From positions 62,001-126,000 of the forward strand of contig JADJPH010000021.1 in assembly GCA_016713335.1 (NCBI GenBank): a stretch of 64,000 nucleotides of DNA. Direction: 5' to 3'. The notes under the pieces are model-generated. The model searched no databases. It was given only the letters and a program-made list of their open reading frames with translations, and was not told where the DNA came from. The translations under genes were made by a program, and so were the position numbers. Shown here piece by piece: positions 29,598 through 38,045 of the stretch; the first letter of the stretch is position 1; each line of letters opens with the position of its first letter. The stretch is from Candidatus Fredericiella danica (GTDB lineage Bacteria > Chloroflexota > Anaerolineae > Caldilineales > Caldilineaceae).

Positions 29598-31046
29598 TCA
29601 ATCACTCAGGGTAATTCGCAGCACATAGGCATGTTCACACGGTTTCTCAGCGGGGAGCGTGACATGCAATCCAGCCTCATCAACGAACCAGTCCAGGGAG
29701 TGCGGCACACCAAGCAGGTGTACGTTGGTAATCTGTTGGTTTGTAAGTTCACCGCGCGCCAGTGAGCGCACAATGGCGGTTGCCCCAGGCCAGTCCAGGC
29801 AGATGGCATACAATTCATTGCCCTTGGTCGTGAATCGGAAGTCCCTGGCTGTAAATGCTGCCCGATTGGTGTCGGTGAAAGCGCCTTCCGGTACTTCGGT
29901 GGGGCCTTCACCGTACACGCGCCAGGGCCGTGTACCGTAGATCGCATCACCGTTCACTGCCAACCAACGTCCGATTTCAAGAAGGATGGCCTGCTCTGGC
30001 TCGGGGATGACACCATCCGGGCGCGGACCGATATTCAATAGCAGCGCACCGTTTTTGCTGACCACGTCGACAAGATCCTGAATGAGCGACGTGGCGGTCT
30101 TGTAATCCTGGTTTTCGACAAAGCACCATGAATTTTTGGAAACTGAAGTGTCATTCTGCCAGAGCATGGGTCTGATTTCTTTCAACTGGCCGCGTTCCAC
30201 GTCGAGCACGGCTGTCCCCTCAGGATACGCGCTGAATTTGTAATTGATGGCAACTCCCTTGCCCCATTCCAGCGCACGGTTGTAGTAGTAGGCAGCGAAT
30301 TGTTGAAGATAAGGAGGAAAGGCAGCATGGCCGATCCACCAGTCAAACCATACCAGTTGAGGCTGGTATTTGTCGACCAGTTCACACGTGCGTGCCAGCC
30401 AATCATTGAGGTATTCTGCGCTGGGGTGAGGTTCGGACACGAGACTCGGAAAAAACTCGGTCCGCTGGGTGCCGTCGCAGTCACGCTGCCGGTGCGCAGG
30501 CCCGTAGAAGTCGGCGTAGGCTGGGTCTTGTACGTCCGAAGGATAATTGCGGCCACCATTCATGAACCACCAGTGCTCGGCGCGGTGGCTTGAGAGGCCA
30601 AAGACCATCCCCTGGTTGCGCACAGCCTGGGCCAACTCTCCAATGATGTCACGATTAGGCCCCATGTGAACTGCGGTCCAGTGCGAAGTCGAGCAGTCGT
30701 ACATGGCAAAGCCGTCATGGTGCTCGGCAACGGGCACAACAAAGCGCGCACCGGCACGGTGGAAGAGGTCTGCCCAGGCAACAGGGTCAAAGTGCTCGGC
30801 CCGGAACTGCGGAATAAAATCCTTGTAGCCAAATTCGGTATGTGGGCCGTACGTGGCCAGATGGTGCGCATATTCAGGGGTCCCCTGCACATACATGTTG
30901 CGCGGGTACCATTCGTTGGCGAAGGCGGGCACAGAATAGACGCCCCAATGGATGAAGATGCCAAATTTGCCATCTGCGTACCAATCGGGGACTGTGTACT
31001 GTCTAAGCGACTCCCAGGTAGGTTCGAAACGTGTGCTGTTCGTCAT
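29598..31046 (-). CDS. Alpha-L-fucosidase, glycoside hydrolase family 29
   Basis: A GH29 enzyme that removes alpha-L-fucose by a retaining mechanism. Signature strands: WYADGKFGIFIHWGVYSVPA near the N terminus, VVPVAEHHDGFAMYDCSTSH, and LVWFDWWIG with the likely nucleophile Asp; the C-terminal part from about residue 385 is a beta-sandwich. The ATG at 31046, with GGAGG 9 bases before it, is preferred over the upstream start; no signal peptide is seen, so it is cytoplasmic or its export signal is unusual. Length 482 residues is normal. No transporter or fucose pathway is adjacent. The frame is intact. Confidence 0.9.
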   Translation of the reverse strand: MTNSTRFEPTWESLRQYTVPDWYADGKFGIFIHWGVYSVPAFANEWYPRNMYVQGTPEYAHHLATYGPHTEFGYKDFIPQFRAEHFDPVAWADLFHRAGARFVVPVAEHHDGFAMYDCSTSHWTAVHMGPNRDIIGELAQAVRNQGMVFGLSSHRAEHWWFMNGGRNYPSDVQDPAYADFYGPAHRQRDCDGTQRTEFFPSLVSEPHPSAEYLNDWLARTCELVDKYQPQLVWFDWWIGHAAFPPYLQQFAAYYYNRALEWGKGVAINYKFSAYPEGTAVLDVERGQLKEIRPMLWQNDTSVSKNSWCFVENQDYKTATSLIQDLVDVVSKNGALLLNIGPRPDGVIPEPEQAILLEIGRWLAVNGDAIYGTRPWRVYGEGPTEVPEGAFTDTNRAAFTARDFRFTTKGNELYAICLDWPGATAIVRSLARGELTNQQITNVHLLGVPHSLDWFVDEAGLHVTLPAEKPCEHAYVLRITLSD

Positions 31047-31326
31047 AATGGTCTTCCTCCCGCTGGGTAAATCAGGAACCCGTCCCCCATCCCGAAGTTG
31101 GATTCTCTCATTGGTTGTCGTACATTGCATCGCGCATGCGTCTGCGCATTCACCGGTGGGTGCAGTCCAGAAGTGGACAGAACGTCGCCGTCAAGGACCT
31201 GGCCGGCAATGGGCATAATCTTATGCCAAAACGACAAAATAAACACTCTGTGCTAGAAGTGGGAATCATAATACAATCCCAACCTGACGTGCCGTCCATT
31301 CTGATCCATCGTTATTGGGGTGCAAC

Positions 31327-32076
31327 ATGAAGCTTCAAGGAAAAGTGGCGTTGGTAACCGGTGGGGCGGTGCGCATCGGCAAGGCGATCACGCTCATGCT
31401 GGCGCAGGCCGGCGCGCACGTGGTGGTTAACTACCATTCCTCAGCGGTTGAGGCCGAGGCGACCATGGCGGAAGCGCAGGCATTGGGAGTCGAGGCGCTG
31501 GCAGTGAAGTGCGACGTGGCGGACTGGGAGGCAGTCCAGGCCATGGCGCACCAGGTGACCGCACGGTGGGGTGGCGTCGATGTACTGGTCAACAGCGCCG
31601 GCTATTTTGGCAAAATCACGGTGCCCACCGACGATTTGGAGACGTGGCGCCGAGTGACGCGCATTTCGATCGACGGCGCCTTCTATGTCACCAATGCGCT
31701 GGCGCCTGCGATGTTGAGTCGTGGTGGTGGCGCTATCGTCAATATCGTGGATCTGTCGGCGTGGACGCCCTGGCCCGGTTTCACGGCGCACGCGGTGGGT
31801 AAGGCGGGGCTGTTGGCGCTGACGCATCAGTTGGCGTTGGAGTTGGCGCCGTCGATCCGGGTCAACGCCGTCGCACCGGGCCCGGTGATGCCGCCGCCGA
31901 ATACTAGCGACAGCCAGAATGCCACCATTGCGGCGCGCACGTTACTGAATCGTTGGGGCAGCGGCGAAGATGTCGCCGGCGCGGTGCGCTACCTGATTGA
32001 AGCGGAATATGTGACGGGTGAGACGCTGTTTGTCGATGGCGGTGAACACCTCGCGCAGTACAAGCGCCGTAGTTAA
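31327..32076 (+). CDS. SDR-family oxidoreductase, catalytic Tyr replaced by His
   Basis: A Rossmann-fold short-chain dehydrogenase/reductase. The cofactor motif KVALVTGGAVRIGKAI (like pteridine reductases), NSAG (VLVNSAGYFG), the Ser strand IVNIVDLSAW and IRVNAVAPGPV are all present. The normal YxxxK reads HAVGK (FTAHAVGKAG): His stands where the catalytic Tyr should be. Length 249 residues. The ATG at 31327 follows GGGG weakly. It may be an atypical subfamily using His or lacking reductase activity. Upstream, TACAAT near 31271 could be a -10 box. Substrate unknown. Confidence 0.85.
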   Translation: MKLQGKVALVTGGAVRIGKAITLMLAQAGAHVVVNYHSSAVEAEATMAEAQALGVEALAVKCDVADWEAVQAMAHQVTARWGGVDVLVNSAGYFGKITVPTDDLETWRRVTRISIDGAFYVTNALAPAMLSRGGGAIVNIVDLSAWTPWPGFTAHAVGKAGLLALTHQLALELAPSIRVNAVAPGPVMPPPNTSDSQNATIAARTLLNRWGSGEDVAGAVRYLIEAEYVTGETLFVDGGEHLAQYKRRS

Positions 32077-32096
32077 TGTGCGTCAGGTTCACGAGT

Positions 32097-32134
32097 CATG
32101 TCGTCACCAGTCACGAGTGGCTGGTGACGACATG
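32097..32134. terminator. 14-bp inverted repeat after the SDR gene
   Basis: 32097-32110 and 32121-32134 are perfect reverse complements with a 10-base loop that itself can pair CAC with GTG. No T run follows. It sits between the SDR stop and the chromate transporter's ATG, 23 bases before the latter, so it could end the SDR transcript or shape the leader of the next. Confidence 0.55.
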
Positions 32135-32157
32135 AAAAGTCATTCGGAAAGGCGAGT

Positions 32158-33291
32158 ATGGGGAACGCACGCGGTGCAGTAAGCGAACTTTTTTCGCTCT
32201 TTTTGCGCTTGGGGTTTACCGCCTTTGGCGGGCCGGCGGCGCACATCTCGATGATGCATGACGAGGTGGTGACCCGCCGCCAGTGGATGACCGATCAGCA
32301 TTTTCTGGATCTGGTCGGCGCGACCAACCTGATTCCCGGTCCAAACTCCACGGAGATGGCGATCCATATCGGCTACGAGCGCGCAGGCTGGCGCGGGCTG
32401 CTGGTGGCGGGGCTTTGCTTCATCCTGCCTGCGGTGCTCATCGTCCTGGTCCTGGCGTGGGCCTATGTGGAGTATGGCAGCACACCCCAGGGCGATGCGC
32501 TGCTCTATGGCATCAAACCGGTCATTATCGCCATCGTGGTGCAGGCGCTCGTCCGCCTCGCTCCCAAGGCGCTCAAGTCGCCTACCCTGTGGGTCGTGGG
32601 CGCCGGCGCATTGGTGCTCTATCTGCTGGGGTTTAACGAACTGGCCATCCTCTTTGGCGGCGCCTTCCTCGTGGTTGCGATCGAAGCCGCCCGCCGCTAT
32701 CAAGGCATGATGGCGGTGCTGCTCCTAATCCCTGCGCAAGTGGATGAGAGTACGCCTGTCACCCTTTGGCGTATCTTTCTGGTATTTCTGAAAGTGGGGG
32801 CCTTGCTCTACGGGAGCGGCTACGTTCTGCTTGCGTTCTTGCGCACGGATCTTGTCGTCCACTATGGTTGGCTGACCGACCAGCAACTGCTGGATGCCGT
32901 TGCGGTTGGCCAGTTTACCCCCGGCCCGGTTTTCACCACCGCCACTTTTGTCGGTTACCTCCTGGCCGGCGTCCCTGGCGCGGCCGTCGCCACGATCGGG
33001 ATCTTCCTACCCTCCTTTATCTTTGTGGCGATCCTGGCCCGGCTCATGCCACACATTCGCAAGTCGGTATGGACCGCCTCATTTCTAGATGGCGTCAATG
33101 TGACGGCACTGGCGCTCATGGCCGGCGTCACGTTGCAGTTGGCCCAGGCGGCCATAGTCGACGTGGCCACCGCGTTGCTTACGGTTGGCGCCGCGGTGGT
33201 GCTGCTGCGCTTCAAAATCAATTCAGCCTGGTTGGTGCTCGCGGGGGGATTGATTGGCCTCAGCATCTACTTCGTGCAAGGGCGCTTGTGA
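32158..33291 (+). CDS. chrA: ChrA-type chromate transporter, long-chain form
   Basis: An inner-membrane exporter of the CHR family, which expels chromate with protons. It is the duplicated form: the first half has RLGFTAFGGPAAHISMMHDE and TNLIPGPNSTEMAIHIGY, the second FLKVGALLYGSGYVLLAFL and VGQFTPGPVFTTATFVGYL, the two copies of the family's GGP and PGP motifs. Ten or more helices, 377 residues, as expected. GAAAGG precedes the ATG. The gene is intact and converges on the zinc exporter gene. Whether the ion is chromate or another oxyanion is not shown by the sequence. Confidence 0.9.
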   Translation: MGNARGAVSELFSLFLRLGFTAFGGPAAHISMMHDEVVTRRQWMTDQHFLDLVGATNLIPGPNSTEMAIHIGYERAGWRGLLVAGLCFILPAVLIVLVLAWAYVEYGSTPQGDALLYGIKPVIIAIVVQALVRLAPKALKSPTLWVVGAGALVLYLLGFNELAILFGGAFLVVAIEAARRYQGMMAVLLLIPAQVDESTPVTLWRIFLVFLKVGALLYGSGYVLLAFLRTDLVVHYGWLTDQQLLDAVAVGQFTPGPVFTTATFVGYLLAGVPGAAVATIGIFLPSFIFVAILARLMPHIRKSVWTASFLDGVNVTALALMAGVTLQLAQAAIVDVATALLTVGAAVVLLRFKINSAWLVLAGGLIGLSIYFVQGRL

Positions 33292-33346
33292 GCGGACCCC
33301 GAACCAATTGAAGATCAGACGGATCATCAACCGGCGCCACCGGAAG

Positions 33347-34654
33347 CTATGCGAGCACCGGCTGCGGCACGGGATCGTGATGATGGGTCATCTCATGGTG
33401 CACAGTCGGTTCAGCCGACCACGGATCGACATGCACGATGACATCGGTCAGGTACGGAATCTCGTGGAATAGATCATGACGGACGTGCTCCGCGATGTGG
33501 TGGCTTTCGACCGTTGTCAACTGCGGATCGACAGAAATGCAAACGTCGGCCGCGATCCGATGTCCCAGCCAACGCATCCGCAGCCGGCGCAGTTCTTTCA
33601 CGCCAGGCTGGGCGCGAATGATATCCTCGGCTTGCGCAATATATTCCGGTTCGATGGCATCCATCAACCGATACCACATGGTGACGATCGCATCTTTGGT
33701 GATGAAGAGGATCGCCACGCCGATGAGCAGACCGATGATGGGATCGACGAGTGGAAAACCCAACCAGGAACCGACCGCGGCGACCAAAACGGCAAGTGAA
33801 GTCAAGCCATCCGTGCGTGCGTGCAACCCGTCTGCAACAAGGGCGGCGGAACCAATCTCGCGGCCTTTGCGAATCTGAAGTAAGGCAACCGCCTCATTCC
33901 CCAAGAAACCAATGATGGCGGCGGCAGCCACCCAACCGAGATTTTGTAGTGGCTGCGGATCGAGCAGTCTCTGAAACGATTCCCAGAAAACGATCGCGGC
34001 GCTCACCGCAATCGACAACACGATGAAAATACCGGCAACATCCTCGGCGCGCGCATAGCCATAATTGTAACGGCGGGTGGCGACGCGGCGTGCCAGATAG
34101 AACGCGATCAGCAATGGAATTGAGTTCAGCGCGTCGCCGATGTTGTGCGCAGTGTCGGCAAAGAGGGCAACGCTTCCACTGGCAAAAACGATCATAAGTT
34201 GGAGGATTGAAGTGACACCCAATGCCGCCAACGCAAGCCAGACCGTGCGGATCCCTTCCTCATTGTGTAGAAAATTCTGATCGGTGGCTAGCGCAGTCCG
34301 CTGGTGGCTGTGACCGTGGAGGTGGAAGATTGTATTGATCCAGCCCCACATCCCGGTGCCGTGGTCGTGGTCGTGACCTTCGCCATGGCTGTGCGCGTGA
34401 CCATCGCCGTTGCTGTGCGCCCCCTGGGGCTGGGCATGCTCGTGGGCATGAGCGTCGTCAGCGCTGTGCGCATGGCCGTGATCATCGCGATGCGCGTGGG
34501 CATGAACCGCGCCGTCGTCGTGACTATGCTCATGGCTGTGGTCGTGACTGTGGTCGTGATCGGTGTCGTCGTCGTGATGGGTATGTTCCTCGGGGCGTGC
34601 GGGCGGCGTGGTGGGGGCGGGTGATTGCGTGAGATTGTTGGTGGTGTCGTTCAT
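33347..34654 (-). CDS. Cation diffusion facilitator, CzcD/ZnT-like zinc exporter
   Basis: A six-helix metal/proton antiporter. The first 120 residues are a His/Asp-rich loop (DHDHSHDHSHEHSHD and more) typical of zinc-binding ZnT tails. Helix II carries DTAHNIGD and helix V DGLHARTD, the two HxxxD-type pairs of the transport site. The C-terminal cytoplasmic domain (from about residue 335) has the ferredoxin-like metal-sensing fold, ending in HHEMTHHHD. AAGGACAG precedes the ATG. The gene follows an ArsR/CzrA-type repressor by 42 bases and shares its promoter, so zinc (or Co/Cd) relief of repression is expected. Confidence 0.9.
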   Translation of the reverse strand: MNDTTNNLTQSPAPTTPPARPEEHTHHDDDTDHDHSHDHSHEHSHDDGAVHAHAHRDDHGHAHSADDAHAHEHAQPQGAHSNGDGHAHSHGEGHDHDHGTGMWGWINTIFHLHGHSHQRTALATDQNFLHNEEGIRTVWLALAALGVTSILQLMIVFASGSVALFADTAHNIGDALNSIPLLIAFYLARRVATRRYNYGYARAEDVAGIFIVLSIAVSAAIVFWESFQRLLDPQPLQNLGWVAAAAIIGFLGNEAVALLQIRKGREIGSAALVADGLHARTDGLTSLAVLVAAVGSWLGFPLVDPIIGLLIGVAILFITKDAIVTMWYRLMDAIEPEYIAQAEDIIRAQPGVKELRRLRMRWLGHRIAADVCISVDPQLTTVESHHIAEHVRHDLFHEIPYLTDVIVHVDPWSAEPTVHHEMTHHHDPVPQPVLA

Positions 34655-34696
34655 CGTCGTTACTGTCCTTGCGTTGCACTCCAGATAGATCCATAT

Positions 34697-35078
34697 TCAG
34701 CCAGGCGAAGCGGCTGAAGCTTCCAGTTTGTAGGGGTGATCGGGGATGTTGCTGCGCACATGGTCCAGGTGGTAGAGCGCCTCGCGAAATAAGGCGCCCA
34801 CGTGGGCATCATCAATGCTGTAGATTACCTGATTCCCTTCGCGGCGCGTGCGCACAAGGCGAATCGCCCGCAACTTAGCCAGGTGATGCGAGACAGCCGA
34901 CGGGGTCACATTGACGTGTTGGCTCAGCTCGTTGACGCTGTATTCGCGGTTGGTAAGCAAGAAAGACGAGTTGCGCGCGGGTCGCGTCGCTTAACGCGTT
35001 AAAGATATCGACGACACCGGCAAGCACCTCAACCTGTAGGGTTTGTACACCGATCAGGGCAGGATGTTGCTCCGACAA
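34697..35078 (-). CDS. ArsR/SmtB-family zinc-type repressor, frameshifted
   Basis: A small winged-helix metal sensor. N part: LAGVVDIFNALSDATRAQLV; after one indel near 34958 the rest reads NREYSVNELSQHVNVTPSAV, SHHLAKLRAIRLV (recognition helix) and VIYSIDDAHVGALFREALYH then LDH. The last helix keeps the alpha-5 metal ligands with CzrA spacing: Asp-x-His, then His 11 later, then His 3 later (D-H-H-H), which points to zinc or cobalt. TTG at 35078 is the likely start, with GGAGGAG just before. It precedes the zinc exporter, and its own promoter carries a matching operator. Confidence 0.8.
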
Positions 35079-35100
35079 TAGCTCCTCCGGAAAGCTGAGT

Positions 35101-35120
35101 ATCTGAGCGTATATTCAGAT
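35101..35120. promoter_or_regulatory. Operator palindrome for the CzrA-like repressor
   Basis: ATCTGAGCGTATATTCAGAT is an inverted repeat with 6-base arms (ATCTGA/TCAGAT) and an 8-base centre. This TGA-N8-TCA layout is like ArsR/SmtB sites. It starts 5 bases downstream of the -10 box on the minus strand and so covers the transcription start of the repressor-exporter operon: bound repressor would block initiation. Binding is inferred. Confidence 0.65.
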
Positions 35121-35124
35121 TTAC

Positions 35125-35153
35125 ATTATAATTGCGTTTTTCATTATTTTCAA
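35125..35153 (-). promoter_or_regulatory. Near-consensus sigma-70-type promoter of the zinc efflux operon
   Basis: On the minus strand TTGAAA (35153-35148) and TATAAT (35130-35125) are separated by exactly 17 bases. The start point would fall near 35118, inside the operator. This is the best-matching promoter in the window. Confidence 0.7.
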
Positions 35154-35337
35154 TCAGGTGTTTGCCCTACTGCTGAAGAGAAGTCTCGTATGATGTTATG
35201 GCTATTGATCTGGGGCGCAAAGCCGAAAGCGCAATCTGCACCCCAATACGGGCAGAGTGGGTTGGCAGTTCAGTAGGATGCCTGTGTGCTTCTGAACCCG
35301 TACCACTCATTGGGATGATTTGCAGGAAAGTTGGGAG

Positions 35338-36441
35338 CTACGCCGCGTGCAGGACCTGGGTCAGCGCCGCCACCAGGCGCTGATCGTTCTCCCGGCCCTG
35401 CGATGCCACCCGAATATGGAATCTGTCCATGCCCGCCTTATTCGAACAGTCACGCACATACAACCCATGCTCAACCAGCAGGCGGCGCTGAAGCTGGCGT
35501 GCGGTCATCCCCGTATCGACCCGAAAACAGACGAAGTTGGCCCCGGTCGGATAGGCCGTGACACCCGCAACCTGCGCAAGTGCGGTGGAAAGCCAGCGGA
35601 CATCCTGGAGGACGCGCAGGCGCGACGCCTGATAGTCGGCATCAGTACTCGGCAGCAGGCTCAAGTAGAATTCGGCCAATGTGTTGAGATTCCATGTCGG
35701 CAGCGAATCGCGCAGTTGACCCAGGATCCGCTCGCTGCGGCTATAGCAGTAGCCGAGCCGTAGACCAGGCACCCCGCAATGCTTGCTCATGCTGCGCACA
35801 AGCACGAGGTTCTCGTATTGATCCGCTGTGTGCAAAAGCGACGGAATCTCTTCACTCGCGAAGTCAATGAACGATTCATCGACGATGACCAAATCCAGGT
35901 CACGTGCATCTGTTAGGAACGCATGCATTTCCGGCAGCGTGAAGAGCTGCCCGGTGGGATTGTGTGGGTTGATCACCAACGCAGAATGCAAGCCTTCGCG
36001 GTGAACCCAGGTTAGATAAGCCTTGAGATCGAGCTGGTAATTCTCTGCAACCTGCAGCGGATAAAGCCGCAGGCGTGCGGCATCGACCTTCTCGATATAT
36101 TCGCCAAAGGTTGGGATCGGCACCCCAAGGGTTGATACGAGGCGGTGGCACAGTTCCGTGATCAATTCAGTGGCGCCGTTGCCGATGATGAGGTGAGCTG
36201 GCTCGACATGCAACACCGCGGCAAGATGCCGGGCGCTGACCAGCGGGTTGCTGGAGGGGTAATGCCGGATCAGCTCTGGCAGGTTGCGCGCCAGTTCCGC
36301 TACCATCGCCTCCGTTGGATAGTACGGATTGGCGATAAAGCAGAAGTCAACGATCTTGTGGGCCTGCGCGTACCCGACCAGGTCAATCAGGGACGGTGAG
36401 TGAGTCGTCTCGTCGAAAAGCGTTTCGTTGATCGCTATCAT
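35338..36441 (-). CDS. PLP-dependent class I/II aminotransferase (HisC/CobD-like)
   Basis: A fold-type I aminotransferase of 367 residues. Visible: RHYPSSNPLVSARHLAAVLH, IGNGATELI (phosphate-binding loop), INPHNPTGQLF (NPxNPTG motif), LDLVIVDESFIDFA (the pyridine-nitrogen Asp), the PLP Lys in RSMSKHCGVPGLRLGY, and a final Arg in RFHIRVA that binds the substrate carboxylate. The overall pattern is nearest histidinol-phosphate aminotransferase and threonine-phosphate decarboxylase. ATG 36441 is preferred to the GTG nine bases upstream, which lies inside the ribosome-binding site. No his or cob gene adjoins, so the exact substrate is open. Confidence 0.8.
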   Translation of the reverse strand: MIAINETLFDETTHSPSLIDLVGYAQAHKIVDFCFIANPYYPTEAMVAELARNLPELIRHYPSSNPLVSARHLAAVLHVEPAHLIIGNGATELITELCHRLVSTLGVPIPTFGEYIEKVDAARLRLYPLQVAENYQLDLKAYLTWVHREGLHSALVINPHNPTGQLFTLPEMHAFLTDARDLDLVIVDESFIDFASEEIPSLLHTADQYENLVLVRSMSKHCGVPGLRLGYCYSRSERILGQLRDSLPTWNLNTLAEFYLSLLPSTDADYQASRLRVLQDVRWLSTALAQVAGVTAYPTGANFVCFRVDTGMTARQLQRRLLVEHGLYVRDCSNKAGMDRFHIRVASQGRENDQRLVAALTQVLHAA

Positions 36442-36531
36442 CTGCTCCACCTTTGCATTAGCCGCACTCTCCTGTTACACCGACTCCAACACCTCTGCAT
36501 CCGCAGCAAGACCTGCAAGCGCGGATCCGGG

Positions 36532-36544
36532 TATAATTGTTGCA
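36532..36544 (+). promoter_or_regulatory. TATAAT box upstream of the small membrane protein
   Basis: TATAAT at 36532-36537 is a perfect -10. A start about 7 bases on would be at 36544, exactly at an ATG that opens a 9-codon frame (MPTPNCPRK) whose last codons hold the GGAAG ribosome-binding site of the gene at 36577. The -35 is poor. The mini-ORF may be coincidence. Confidence 0.45.
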
Positions 36545-36576
36545 TGCCTACGCCCAACTGTCCAAGGAAGTGAACA

Positions 36577-37003
36577 ATGTTAACGCATAGATTCCTTCGG
36601 ATTTGCACGGTGGTGTTGACTGGATTCGTGGCCATTTCAGCGATTGCCGGCGGATTCGCCATGTTGGTTGGGCTCGATGTGTTTCCGCCGGCGTGGCTCG
36701 CAGGGACACCTTTCAGCACCTATACGATCCCCGCCCTGCTCTTGGCCTTTGTTGTCGGTGGAAGTGCGCTTGTTGCGGCGGTCACTGTGGCGAGAGGAAG
36801 CAAAACTGCCGGTTTGGCTGCCATCACGGCGGGTTTGATGCTGACCGGCTATGTGACGGTCGAAGTCTTGATTCTCAAGCAAACCCCTCCCGGTCCCACG
36901 TGGATCGAGATCATTTTTCCTCGGATTGGGTCTGGCGATCACCGGATTGGGCGGATACCTTGCCGCGGCTCAATCGTATGGCCGTCGGGCAGCGGACAAA
37001 TAG
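36577..37003 (+). CDS. Small four-helix membrane protein, frameshifted at its end
   Basis: About 142 residues after repair. Helices: CTVVLTGFVAISAIAGGFAM, PALLLAFVVGGSALVAAVTV, AGLAAITAGLMLTGYVTVEV and, after one base change in the TTTTT run near 36916, LGLGLAITGLGGYLAAAQSY, ending GRRAADK at a stop at 37001-37003. As printed, the frame instead runs to 37047 with unlikely residues. GGAAG lies 7 bases before the ATG. I do not recognise the family; it resembles small DUF membrane proteins with no known role. Confidence 0.6.
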
Positions 37004-37073
37004 CCCAAGGCATTGAAAGTAGTATGTCAAAAGGAAGTTGGATTTGAATCTTCACCCAAAGGCTTTTTGCGTC

Positions 37074-37124
37074 GTTGGTGACATCGACCGCGCCGCGGTA
37101 CACTGTTGGCGCTTTTGTTGCCAG
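37074..37124 (+). repeat. Shared promoter-like element, copy 1, upstream of ureA
   Basis: GTTGGTGACATC (37074-37085), CCGCGGTACACTGT (37093-37106) and TTGTTGCCAG (37115-37124) occur in the same order and near-identical spacing at 53722-53773. The inner TACACT is a plausible -10, with TTGGTG 18 bases before it. It lies 107 bases before the ureA ATG. Confidence 0.55.
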
Positions 37125-37230
37125 ACCGACCGGCAAATTGTTTGCCACCGCTCACGAGTCTGGCAAGCTTACACGAATAGAATTGACTTATCTGACTGCT
37201 ATTCGTCCGGACATCTAACAGAGGCATACC

Positions 37231-37531
37231 ATGCATCTTACACCGCGCGAGTTCGAAAAATTGACCATCTACATGCTCTCAGAAGTGGCGCTCAAGCGGA
37301 AGACCAAGGGCATCAAACTGAACCACCCCGAGGCAGTATCCGTGATCTGCGCAGCGGCCATGGACGGTGCGCGAAGGCAAGACGCTTGAAGAAGTGATGC
37401 AGGAGGCGGCGACGGTCCTGACCAGGCAGGATGTCATGGAAGGCGTTGCCGACATGATCACACTGGTGCAGGTCGAAGCCATCTTTACAGATGGCACGCG
37501 CCTGGTGAGCATTCACAATCCTATTCAATAA
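37231..37531 (+). CDS. ureA: Urease gamma subunit, frameshifted
   Basis: Smallest structural subunit of urease (urea to ammonia and carbamate). It begins [20 protein letters not shown] and [20 protein letters not shown], textbook UreA, and ends [24 protein letters not shown] with a stop at 37529. Within GAREGK near 37371 two bases (one CG pair) are missing, so the printed frame stops early after MDGARRQDA. Repaired length is about 100 residues, exactly normal. AGAGG precedes the ATG. First gene of ureABCEFGD; gamma, beta and alpha build the (abc)3 apoenzyme. Everything downstream is well conserved, so a sequencing indel is more likely than loss of function. Confidence 0.9.
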
Positions 37532-37586
37532 CCCTTGCACAGGTGAGCGTTTTTCGTACTGGAAGCTTTCGTGAGGAGACAAACAG

Positions 37587-37988
37587 ATGGCTACTCCTGT
37601 AGGCGGCTATGAATTGGCCGAAGGCCCACTCGAACTCAATCGCGGGCGCGCAACCACGACCATCAAAGTCCGCAACACCGGCGACCGTCCCATCCAGGTC
37701 GGTTCTCATTTCCACTTCTTTGAGGTCAATCGCGCGCTAGAGTTTGACCGCGCGGCCGCATTTGGCAAGCACCTGGATATCATGGCGGCCACCGCCATCC
37801 GTTTCGAACCGGGTGACGAAAAGGAAGTGACGCTGGTCCCCTTTGGCGGCAAGCAACGGGTCTTTGGCTTCAACGGCCTGGTTGACAACTATGCCGGGTT
37901 GGGACCTACGCCAGCTTATCGGCCGTCATTCACTGACGCCATGCGCAAGGCCGAGGAATTGGGCTTCAAGAATGCACCCGCGGACTGA
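37587..37988 (+). CDS. ureB: Urease beta subunit
   Basis: A 133-residue beta subunit: [60 protein letters not shown] and [20 protein letters not shown] are the core family blocks. The C-terminal extension after [11 protein letters not shown] is about 30 residues longer than in Klebsiella UreB, a common variation. GAGGAG precedes the ATG. It starts 55 bases after ureA and ends 57 before ureC. Intact. Confidence 0.95.
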   Translation: MATPVGGYELAEGPLELNRGRATTTIKVRNTGDRPIQVGSHFHFFEVNRALEFDRAAAFGKHLDIMAATAIRFEPGDEKEVTLVPFGGKQRVFGFNGLVDNYAGLGPTPAYRPSFTDAMRKAEELGFKNAPAD

Positions 37989-38045
37989 CGACCCCAGACG
38001 TCCCAAACAGAGATTCTGCGACCTCGATCAAAGGAGCACGACGAG

